NCBI GenBank assembly: GCA_017419065.1 | Contig: JAFOMB010000178.1 | Coordinates: 1-7,615, forward strand | Length of the DNA: 7,615 nucleotides | Origin: Erysipelotrichaceae bacterium | Lineage (GTDB): Bacteria > Bacillota_I > Bacilli_A > Erysipelotrichales > Erysipelotrichaceae | Direction of reading: 5' to 3' | Shown here: positions 1 through 5,810 of the stretch, piece by piece | Layout of the letters: each line of letters begins with the position of its first letter | Position numbering within the stretch: the first letter of the stretch is position 1 | Notes under the pieces: model-generated | What the model was told of the DNA's origin: nothing | What the model saw: the letters and a program-made list of their open reading frames with translations, nothing else | Databases searched by the model: none | Program-made: the position numbers and the translations under genes

Positions 1-2048
1 GAGAGTCCCTTCTGTAAAGAGACCACGATGATCTCCCCTTCGCAGAGGTCATTCAGCTTTTTATACTGGCTTTCTTTGATACCGGCAGTCTTGTCGAACA
101 GGAAGACAGTTCTTCCCGGAAGACCGGACTTTTTCTTTTCTTCTTCCATCCGCTGATACAGATCATCATAGTCTTCGATGTCCGTATGGAAGACGGCGCT
201 TTCATAATGCGAAGAGAGTTCCGGATAGACAGAGACCAGGGCATCATTCCCATAGAAGGTGATCTCTGCTTTCGCTTCATCCGCCATGCCGTTTTTCATC
301 TTCTCCCGGTCTTCTTTGAACTTGACGAGATAGCGTTCATAGACGGCATCGTAGATGGCCTTGGAGAAGGCTTTGACCCCATCCCCTACCACATGGATCC
401 CATCGTAATAGAAGTACTCCGGATGTCCCTTGGAGATCTCTTCCCAGTGGATGATGTGGATGTTCGGATGATCTTTCGCGAAGTCTTCGAACTTCTTATT
501 GTACATTGGATCATCAGCCCCTACCGCATTGACCCAGAAGATCTCCATGTCTCCTGTGATATCGAGGAGCTCTTCGCTTCTCTTTTTGGAGAAGTCGCCG
601 TTGGTGCCTAAGCATAAGACGATCGGCTCGCTGAGCTTTCCTTCCTCCTTGAGCTGTGTGAGGACCTTTTCACCATAGTAGAGGCTTCTGGAGATCTCGC
701 AGTCGAAGTAGCCCTGCGGGAAGTAGCTGTAGAGGGTCTTCACCGCATCCAGCATGATCGAATCGCCGATACCGATGACTGGCAGTCTCTCCATCCATTC
801 CGCGACAGCTTCCTCATCGCTCTTTCCGCTTTCAAAGAGGTCTTCGTAGGCCTGCCTCTCCTCTTCCTCGCTGCGCTCTATCTCCTTGTTCCGCTCTTCG
901 ATGAGCTTCCGGTTTTCTTCGAGCTTCGCCTCGAGCTCCGACGCTTCTTCACTGTAGTCTTCCGCGCTGAAGACCTTGTAGCCGCCGAATACTCCGATCA
1001 CCAGTAAGAGACAGGACAGGACGATCTGCAGGATCCTGCCGTTTTTCTTTTTGAGGGAGACAAACGGGATCCGCAGAACAGTTGTCAAAAGGAGCGTCAG
1101 GACGATCGTAAACGGAACGGCAAGCCATGGCGTCAGAGCGGCCGCCCGGAAGAGATAATAGATCGGATAGTGCAGCAGGTAGATCCCATAGGTCACATCT
1201 GACAGACGGCGCAGGATCTTATCAGCCTCCTGTATCTTCGTCCTGTCCAGGACGGCGTGATCGAGCAGACGCGCCGTGAGGATCCCGGTGAGAAACATCG
1301 AGACCGCGAAGAGTTTCGATGATGAACCCACCAGGCAGAATAAGAGGAAGAGGATCAGGAAATAGAGGTGGAAGACCAATTCTCTTTTGAAAGGATCTTT
1401 AAGACCCAACGGTTTATAGAGGGCCTGGAAGAAGGCCAGGAAGATCCCGGTGAGGAAGGAATAGGAACGGGAGAAAGTCCCGTAGTAGGCCAGGGAGATA
1501 TTACCCGCAGAAATGTGATGGGTAAATAAGAAGAAACTTACAGCGATCAGAACGCTGAGTATCCCCAGCGGAAGAGCCTTAGAGGTCTTTCCTGCCTTTC
1601 TCAAAAGAAGATAGAAAAGAGGCAGGATCAGATCGTACTGTAAGAGAAGAGACAGATACCAGAAGTGTAGAAGAGGTGTCCAAGAGGATCTCGCGAAGTA
1701 GTCCTGACCGGCAGAGATCTGGTAGATATTATTATAAGAAAAGGCGATCGAGAGAGCTTCCTGTTTTACCGTGAACCAGCGTATCTCCGGGAATAAAGAG
1801 AAGAAAGCAACGACCCCCAGCATGCATACGATCATCGGGAGATAGAGCCTCTTCAGCCTTCCGAGATAGTAGTCCTTCCAGGCGATCTTCTTATGGGAGA
1901 ATAAAGAGCGTGTGGACAGAAAGCCGCTCAACACAAAAAAGCAACAGACTGCCAGGTAGCCTCCCGGCAGGATGCCCAGATGATAGAAAAGGATGGCCAG
2001 ACAGGAAAAGACTCTTATCCTGTCGATCTTCTTCAGATGTTTTTTCAT
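1..2048 (-). CDS. Membrane O-acyltransferase (acyltransferase-3, OafA/OatA-like) with C-terminal SGNH domain; 3' end outside the window
   Basis: This reads without a stop from the ATG at 2048 to the window edge (682 complete codons, C-terminus missing). Residues 1 to about 357 are a polytopic acyltransferase-3 domain: FYHL (H23), a glycine-rich GGYLAV...FFVLSGFL stretch, HFWYLS (H128) and many hydrophobic segments, the last at about 339-357. A charged, probably coiled-coil linker follows (about 365-405). Then comes an SGNH esterase-type domain with block I GDS (428-430), GTNG (481-484) and DGIH (D549, H552). The family moves acyl groups from the cytoplasmic side to extracellular acceptors such as peptidoglycan or surface glycans; the SGNH domain acts outside. 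The acceptor cannot be told from sequence. After the SGNH domain an extra region of about 100 residues looks like a degenerate second SGNH copy (see findings). The start is the only possible one: an in-frame TAA lies seven codons upstream. Its ribosome binding site is weak (GGAG 13 nt upstream or AGAAG 4 nt upstream). The guaA terminator precedes it, so it is probably transcribed alone. Confidence 0.9.
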   Translation of the reverse strand, partial: MKKHLKKIDRIRVFSCLAILFYHLGILPGGYLAVCCFFVLSGFLSTRSLFSHKKIAWKDYYLGRLKRLYLPMIVCMLGVVAFFSLFPEIRWFTVKQEALSIAFSYNNIYQISAGQDYFARSSWTPLLHFWYLSLLLQYDLILPLFYLLLRKAGKTSKALPLGILSVLIAVSFFLFTHHISAGNISLAYYGTFSRSYSFLTGIFLAFFQALYKPLGLKDPFKRELVFHLYFLILFLLFCLVGSSSKLFAVSMFLTGILTARLLDHAVLDRTKIQEADKILRRLSDVTYGIYLLHYPIYYLFRAAALTPWLAVPFTIVLTLLLTTVLRIPFVSLKKKNGRILQIVLSCLLLVIGVFGGYKVFSAEDYSEEASELEAKLEENRKLIEERNKEIERSEEEERQAYEDLFESGKSDEEAVAEWMERLPVIGIGDSIMLDAVKTLYSYFPQGYFDCEISRSLYYGEKVLTQLKEEGKLSEPIVLCLGTNGDFSKKRSEELLDITGDMEIFWVNAVGADDPMYNKKFEDFAKDHPNIHIIHWEEISKGHPEYFYYDGIHVVGDGVKAFSKAIYDAVYERYLVKFKEDREKMKNGMADEAKAEITFYGNDALVSVYPELSSHYESAVFHTDIEDYDDLYQRMEEEKKKSGLPGRTVFLFDKTAGIKESQYKKLNDLCEGEIIVVSLQKGL

Positions 2049-2071
2049 CCGCTTCTGTAAACTCCGTTACT

Positions 2072-2077
2072 ATTGTA
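2072..2077 (-). promoter_or_regulatory. Possible -10 element for the acyltransferase gene
   Basis: On the minus strand TACAAT (5 of 6 to TATAAT) lies 23 nt before the acyltransferase ATG, downstream of the guaA terminator. No recognisable -35 is found 16-18 bp upstream and there is no TGn extension, so this is only a candidate. Confidence 0.3.
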
Positions 2078-2131
2078 AACCAAATAAGAGAACACGGGAT
2101 TTTCGCTTTTAAAAAGATGATGTGAAACTGT

Positions 2132-2165
2132 CTGATAATGAAAAAGCATCCCCTCAGGGATGCTT
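2132..2165 (-). terminator. Rho-independent terminator of guaA
   Basis: On the minus strand, 21 nt after the guaA stop, AAGCATCCC pairs with GGGATGCTT (plus-strand arms 2144-2152 and 2157-2165) around a 4-nt loop. The stem runs into TTTTTCATTAT, a U-rich tail. It separates guaA from the acyltransferase gene. Confidence 0.9.
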
Positions 2166-2186
2166 AACTGATTTCTCTGTATCTGT

Positions 2187-3167
2187 TTACTCCCACTCGA
2201 TGGTAGCCGGGCCTTTCGGCGTCAGATCGTATAAGACTCTGTTGACACCTTCGACTTCGGCTGTGATACGCAGAGTGATCCTGGTGAGAAGATCGTACGG
2301 GATCTCTTCGATCGTCGCTGTGACCGCGTCTCTCGTGTTGACCGCACGGATGACGACCGGCCAGGCGAAGGTCCTCTTGCCTGCCGTGACACCTGTCGTC
2401 TTGAAATCCGGAACGATGGTGAAGTACTGCCATACCTTGCCCTGAAGACCGGCCTTGGCGAATTCTTCTCTGAGGATCGCATCGGATTCTCTGACAGCTT
2501 CCAGTCTGTCTCTGGTGATAGCGCCGACACAGCGGACACCGAGTCCCGGACCCGGGAACGGCTGACGGAAGACCATGGAATCCGGAAGACCTAAGGCCTT
2601 TCCTACGACACGGACTTCGTCCTTATAGAGATATTTGACCGGCTCGACCAGTTCGAACTGCAGATCTTCCGGGAGACCGCCGACGTTGTGATGAGCCTTG
2701 ATGCCATCCGCGGATTCCAGGATATCCGGATAGATGGTACCCTGTGCCAGGAATTCGATCCCTTCGAGTTTCTTGGCTTCTTCCGCAAAGACATCGATGA
2801 ATTCTTTGCCGATGATCTTTCTCTTCGTCTCCGGATCTGCTACCCCTGCCAGCTTGTCCAGGAAACGGTCGACAGCGTCCACATAGATGAGGTTGGCCTT
2901 CATCTGATGGCGGAAGACTTCGACGACCTGTTCCGGTTCGCCTTTTCTCAGTAAGCCATGGTTGACATGGACACAGGTGAGCTGATCGCCGATCGCCTTG
3001 ATCAGTAATGCAGCGACAACAGAAGAGTCCACGCCTCCGGAGAGGGCCAGGAGCACCTTCTTGTCTCCTACCTGTTTTCTGATCTCTTCGACCTGCTCAT
3101 CAATGAATTTTTCAGCAGCTTCTGCGGTTTCGATCCTCAATAAGGATTCCGGTCTGACATCAGTCAT
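2187..3167 (-). CDS. guaA: GMP synthetase, ATP-pyrophosphatase subunit (no glutaminase domain)
   Basis: This 326-residue protein makes GMP from XMP, ATP and ammonia, releasing AMP and pyrophosphate (last step of guanine nucleotide synthesis, cytoplasm). The P-loop SGGVDSS is at 43-49, HVNHGLLRKGE at 67-77, QGTIYPD at 142-148, IKAHHNVGGLPE at 156-167, and the dimerisation-domain signature RQPFPGPGLGVR at 201-212. The protein ends with the typical KGPATIEWE, so the C-terminus is complete. Usual bacterial GuaA is about 510 residues with an N-terminal class-I glutamine amidotransferase domain. Here that domain is absent, and the start is supported by AAGGAGA 6 nt upstream, so this is not an obvious truncation. 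It resembles the archaeal arrangement of separate subunits. Either a separate glutaminase subunit is encoded elsewhere, or the enzyme uses free ammonia. It lies 43 nt downstream of a pyrophosphatase-like gene on the same strand and has its own terminator. Confidence 0.95.
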   Translation of the reverse strand: MTDVRPESLLRIETAEAAEKFIDEQVEEIRKQVGDKKVLLALSGGVDSSVVAALLIKAIGDQLTCVHVNHGLLRKGEPEQVVEVFRHQMKANLIYVDAVDRFLDKLAGVADPETKRKIIGKEFIDVFAEEAKKLEGIEFLAQGTIYPDILESADGIKAHHNVGGLPEDLQFELVEPVKYLYKDEVRVVGKALGLPDSMVFRQPFPGPGLGVRCVGAITRDRLEAVRESDAILREEFAKAGLQGKVWQYFTIVPDFKTTGVTAGKRTFAWPVVIRAVNTRDAVTATIEEIPYDLLTRITLRITAEVEGVNRVLYDLTPKGPATIEWE

Positions 3168-3173
3168 AGTTAT

Positions 3174-3180
3174 TCTCCTT
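3174..3180 (-). promoter_or_regulatory. Ribosome binding site that fixes the guaA start
   Basis: AAGGAGA on the minus strand sits 6 nt before the guaA ATG. It matters because it shows that the short, glutaminase-less reading frame starts where the ATP-pyrophosphatase part begins. Confidence 0.85.
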
Positions 3181-3189
3181 CTTCTTTCA

Positions 3190-3217
3190 AATAATAAAAG
3201 AGTAGCACTGCTACTCT
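3190..3217 (-). terminator. Hairpin plus T-rich tail between the pyrophosphatase-like gene and guaA (possible attenuator)
   Basis: On the minus strand AGAGTAGC and GCTACTCT (plus-strand arms 3210-3217 and 3199-3206) form an 8-bp stem with a 3-nt loop, directly followed by TTTTATTATTT. The stem overlaps the upstream gene's stop codon. It has the form of a moderate intrinsic terminator. The tail contains TATTAT (3191-3196), a possible -10 for guaA, but no good -35 is seen. It may give partial read-through rather than full termination. Confidence 0.55.
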
Positions 3218-3594
3218 AAGGATGCCCAGGATGGGATCTCTTTTCCTCTTCTGACGATGAGAGTCTTCTGGAAGTCTGTCTCATTTAAAAAGCGCAGAAC
3301 GGCTTCCTGCTCCTCTTCGCTGCAGCCTAATAAGGCCTTGACTTCAAAGCGTTTCATCAATATATCTACACAGATGACAAGCGCATCGATCTCTCTTCTT
3401 CCGGTACCTCTGAAGACTTCCATGCTGATCTCGTCACTGTCCAGTGTCCGGATGATCCCGAAATCACACGGATAGATCAAAGCCGGATACTTGTCGTGTG
3501 CACTGCCTTTCTTACTTACGATCTTCAGGTCCCCGAAATTGTAGAGCGTGTCTACTTTCTGCCAGAAATAAGCGTTGTTTTCAAACTCTTTCAT
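3211..3594 (-). CDS. Small inorganic-pyrophosphatase-fold protein, activity uncertain
   Basis: This is a 127-residue soluble protein. The segment KYPALIYPCDFGIIRTL (35-51) resembles the family-I soluble pyrophosphatase core (compare the YPCNYGYINHTL region of E. coli Ppa). It is followed by DSDEISMEV (52-60), where the metal-binding DxDPxD motif is expected: two aspartates are kept but proline and the third aspartate are not. IDALVICVDIL (69-79) and VKALLG (85-90) fit the next strands. Short clostridial proteins of this kind are, as I recall, often labelled inorganic pyrophosphatase; the assignment is from memory of the family and residue pattern. It could hydrolyse PPi or bind a phosphorylated ligand. 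Its place just before guaA, whose product includes PPi, supports a link. The start has no Shine-Dalgarno sequence; a TATAAT lies 6 nt upstream (see promoter). Confidence 0.6.
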   Translation of the reverse strand: MKEFENNAYFWQKVDTLYNFGDLKIVSKKGSAHDKYPALIYPCDFGIIRTLDSDEISMEVFRGTGRREIDALVICVDILMKRFEVKALLGCSEEEQEAVLRFLNETDFQKTLIVRRGKEIPSWASLE

Positions 3595-3600
3595 GAAACT

Positions 3601-3629
3601 ATTATATCTTCTATAAATTCCTTTTGCAA
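3601..3629 (-). promoter_or_regulatory. Promoter of the pyrophosphatase-like gene, predicted leaderless
   Basis: On the minus strand TTGCAA (3629-3624), a 17-bp spacer and a perfect TATAAT (3606-3601) are followed by only 6 nt before the ATG at 3594. The expected transcription start falls on or next to the A of the start codon. Confidence 0.75.
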
Positions 3630-3642
3630 AACTTTATCATAT

Positions 3643-4197
3643 TTATGCGTTGTTTTTCAAACGCATGTGGATCTTTTCCAGAAATTCGTCTGCTTCATAG
3701 GTCTGATAGGCCTCCATGGACTTTAAAAGGATCATCAGACAGGCATAGGCATCGGAACAGGCGTTGTGGTGGTTCAGAGAGATATCGAGATAGTCAGCCA
3801 GGGTGTTGAGCCTGTGGTTGTATAACTCCGGATAGACCCTTCTGGCGACCGCAACGGTGTCGATATAGGGATTGGTGAAGTGCTCCAGTCCATAGAGATC
3901 ACAGACCGCATTGAGGACCCCCAGGTCAAAGCGGGCGTTGTGGGCGGCGATGATGGCGCCATCCAGGATCTCTCCAAGTCTGTCATGATAGTAGAGGAAC
4001 TCATCCGCATCCTTCACATCTTCATAAGTCAGACCGTGTATGTGGGTGTTGGTGAAGAAGGAATAGCGGCTGTGAGGTTTGATCAGCCATTCAAAAGGCT
4101 CCTCCAGTTCCCCGTCGTTATAGACCGCGATACCCAGGGAACAGGCCGAAGCCAGGGAAGCATTCGCTGTTTCAAAATCCAGAGCGACGATCTTCAT
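3643..4197 (-). CDS. DEDDh-family 3'-5' exonuclease (DnaQ/epsilon-like)
   Basis: This 184-residue single-domain protein has the full set of acidic residues of the family: LDFET (D7, E9), HNARFD (D91), and HNACSD with H144 and D149 in the H-x4-D spacing. HIHGLT (52-57) and the IDTVAVAR stretch (112-119) are also typical of epsilon/PolC-type exonucleases. It should remove nucleotides from 3' ends of DNA or RNA using two metal ions. No polymerase, BRCT or helicase part is attached, so it may proofread, repair or trim nucleic acid; the substrate is not visible from sequence. The start ATG overlaps the stop of the preceding membrane-protein gene (ATGA), and the only Shine-Dalgarno-like stretch (AGGAG) is 14 nt upstream, so translation is probably coupled. 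It is 48 nt from the next gene, which has its own promoter. Confidence 0.9.
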   Translation of the reverse strand: MKIVALDFETANASLASACSLGIAVYNDGELEEPFEWLIKPHSRYSFFTNTHIHGLTYEDVKDADEFLYYHDRLGEILDGAIIAAHNARFDLGVLNAVCDLYGLEHFTNPYIDTVAVARRVYPELYNHRLNTLADYLDISLNHHNACSDAYACLMILLKSMEAYQTYEADEFLEKIHMRLKNNA

Positions 4198-4637
4198 GAC
4201 TTGGACGACTTCTCCTTCTTTTCCCGCAGGTACTGATTGAAGCGGCTTTCAAAGAGAGTCTTGGAGAAGGCTTCGATGCGGGTGCTCGTCCCGTCTTCCA
4301 GATTGATCGTCAGCTCATCCTCGGTGACGCCTCTGTCATACTTCCAGGAGACGACATCTTCATAGTACACGAGGACGCAGTCATTCCTGTCAGCGCGGTT
4401 GTATAAAACGACATAGTCATCCGAGAATTCCGCCAGGACTCTGGACGGCAGGAACATCATGAATACCGAGGCTCCCATCCACATCATCACGCCGATCACC
4501 TGGGTCTTCTGGATGAAGGTCATGATGAGACCGGCCGCGATCAGGAAGACGAAAAGACCGATGGGCTTGGCATTGATCGAGGAATTGACCAGCCTTTCGG
4601 ACGGGAGATTGTATGTCTTGAGTTCCTTGCTTTTCAT
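4194..4637 (-). CDS. Small membrane protein with two transmembrane helices and a cytoplasmic beta-rich tail
   Basis: I do not recognise this 147-residue protein. Two hydrophobic helices lie close together at about 26-42 and 47-63. A C-terminal region of about 80 residues follows, with alternating hydrophobic strands (YVVLYN, CVLVYYEDVVSWKY, LTINLEDGTS) and a final charged helix. The arrangement resembles small bacterial membrane proteins with PH-like or YcxB-like tails, but this is only a shape argument. By the positive-inside rule both ends are likely cytoplasmic. It is the first gene of a leftward unit and overlaps the exonuclease gene by 4 nt, which suggests joint expression without proving joint function. 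The start cannot be further upstream because an in-frame TGA lies five codons before it. There is no Shine-Dalgarno sequence; a -10 box is 6 nt from the ATG. Confidence 0.8.
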   Translation of the reverse strand: MKSKELKTYNLPSERLVNSSINAKPIGLFVFLIAAGLIMTFIQKTQVIGVMMWMGASVFMMFLPSRVLAEFSDDYVVLYNRADRNDCVLVYYEDVVSWKYDRGVTEDELTINLEDGTSTRIEAFSKTLFESRFNQYLREKKEKSSKS

Positions 4638-4643
4638 GTCTTC

Positions 4644-4652
4644 AGTATATCA
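4644..4652 (-). promoter_or_regulatory. Extended -10 promoter of the membrane-protein/exonuclease unit, predicted leaderless
   Basis: On the minus strand TGATATACT gives an extended -10 (TGn plus TATACT, 5 of 6), ending 6 nt before the ATG at 4637. The -35 region (CCTACA at 4672-4667) is poor, as is common with extended -10 promoters. It overlaps the divergent tgt promoter. Confidence 0.7.
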
Positions 4653-4658
4653 CGCTTA

Positions 4659-4667
4659 TGTTATGAT
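4659..4667 (+). promoter_or_regulatory. Extended -10 promoter of the tgt-queA-queH operon, predicted leaderless
   Basis: TGTTATGAT is an extended -10 (TGn plus TATGAT, 5 of 6), ending 6 nt before the tgt ATG at 4674. The intervening GTAGGC contains no usable Shine-Dalgarno sequence. The -35 (TCTTCA, 4639-4644) is weak and overlaps the opposite promoter's -10. Confidence 0.7.
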
Positions 4668-4673
4668 GTAGGC

Positions 4674-5810
4674 ATGAGCCGGGCAGAAGGATTCCGCTAT
4701 ACCCTCATCCACAAGGACGCGAAGAGTAAGGCGAGACTGGGAAAACTGAAGATCTTCAACTACGAGGTAGAGACCCCGATCTTTATGCCGGTGGGAACGC
4801 AGGCCACTGTCAAGTTCCTCTCCCCGGAAGACCTCTACGGCATCCACGCCGGGATCATCCTGGCCAATACCTATCATCTCTGGCTGCGTCCGGGACCGGA
4901 AATACTGGAAAAGGCCGGCGGTATCCATGCCTTCATGAACTATGACGGACCGGTACTGACAGACTCCGGAGGCTTCCAGGTCTTCTCTTTAGCGGATACC
5001 AGAAAGATCACCGAGGAAGGTGTGCGCTTCAAATCCCATTTAGACGGCTCCATGCTGTTCATGTCCCCGGAAGATTCCATCCACATCCAGGAATCCATCG
5101 GTTCCGATATCGCCATGTCCTTTGATGAATGCATCCCCTATCCTTCTTCCTATGAATACACCAAGGCCTCTTTCGAGAGGACCCTGCGCTGGGCGAAGAG
5201 AGGACAGGAAGCTCATACGAAAAAGGATCAGGCCCTCTTCGGCATCGTCCAGGGAAGCGAATATCCGGATCTGAGAAAGTACTGCGCTGAGGAGCTCGTC
5301 AAGATGGACTTTGACGGCTATTCGATCGGCGGTACCTCTGTCGGAGAAGACAAGAAGACCCACTGGAAGATGCTGGATGATACCCTGCCGTATCTCCCGG
5401 AAGACAAGCCGAGATACGAAATGGGCATCGGCGCGATCAACGACATCCTGGAAGCGGTCGAAAGAGGTGTCGACATGTTCGACTGCGTCCTGCCGACCCG
5501 CATCGCGAGACATGGGACACTCATGACATCCCAGGGCCGCATCAACATCAAGAAGGCCATCTATAAAGATGATTTCACCCCGCTGGATCCGGAGTGCGAC
5601 TGCTACTGCTGCAAGAACTACACCAAGGCTTACCTCAACCACCTCTTCCGTAACGAAGAAGGTTTCGGCAACCGCCTGATGTCCATACACAATCTCCGCT
5701 TCCTGGTCCACTTCATGGAACAGGTCAGGGAAGCGATCAAAGAAGACCGTTTCCTGGAATTCAAGGAAGAGATCTTAAAGAAATACAAATTTGACGAAAG
5801 AGGTTTCTGA
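4674..5810 (+). CDS. tgt: tRNA-guanine transglycosylase
   Basis: This 378-residue enzyme exchanges guanine 34 of tRNAs with GUN anticodons (Asp, Asn, His, Tyr) for preQ1. The general-base aspartate is in TDSGGFQVFS (D97) and the nucleophile in FDCVLPTR (D270). The structural zinc site is C308-x-C310-x2-C313-x25-H339, with RIARHGTLMTSQG (276-288) between. Length and both termini match bacterial Tgt such as the B. subtilis enzyme, which also has RIAR rather than RNAR. The N-terminus aligns with known family starts, so the ATG at 4674 is right even though it lacks a ribosome binding site. It is the first gene of the queuosine operon; its stop TGA shares its A with the queA ATG. Confidence 0.98.
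   Translation: MSRAEGFRYTLIHKDAKSKARLGKLKIFNYEVETPIFMPVGTQATVKFLSPEDLYGIHAGIILANTYHLWLRPGPEILEKAGGIHAFMNYDGPVLTDSGGFQVFSLADTRKITEEGVRFKSHLDGSMLFMSPEDSIHIQESIGSDIAMSFDECIPYPSSYEYTKASFERTLRWAKRGQEAHTKKDQALFGIVQGSEYPDLRKYCAEELVKMDFDGYSIGGTSVGEDKKTHWKMLDDTLPYLPEDKPRYEMGIGAINDILEAVERGVDMFDCVLPTRIARHGTLMTSQGRINIKKAIYKDDFTPLDPECDCYCCKNYTKAYLNHLFRNEEGFGNRLMSIHNLRFLVHFMEQVREAIKEDRFLEFKEEILKKYKFDERGF

Noticed and set aside
186..611. 141-codon open frame on the plus strand
   Set aside because: It lies wholly opposite the SGNH part of the acyltransferase, which has clear motifs; the protein is not family-like and there is no ribosome binding site.
2122..2445. Plus-strand frame opposite the 3' end of guaA
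   Set aside because: It crosses the guaA terminator and the conserved C-terminus of GuaA; no independent start signals.
3168..3643. Search for a remnant or separate GuaA glutaminase domain upstream of guaA
   Set aside because: The upstream gene shows pyrophosphatase-like motifs and no catalytic Cys nucleophile elbow of class-I amidotransferases; no frameshifted remnant is visible.
4638..4673. preQ1 riboswitch before tgt
   Set aside because: Only 36 bp separate the divergent ATGs and the predicted transcript has no leader, so there is no room for an aptamer.
5040..5711. 223-codon open frame on the minus strand inside tgt
   Set aside because: It is antisense to a fully recognisable Tgt including the active site and zinc site; its length reflects codon bias of tgt.
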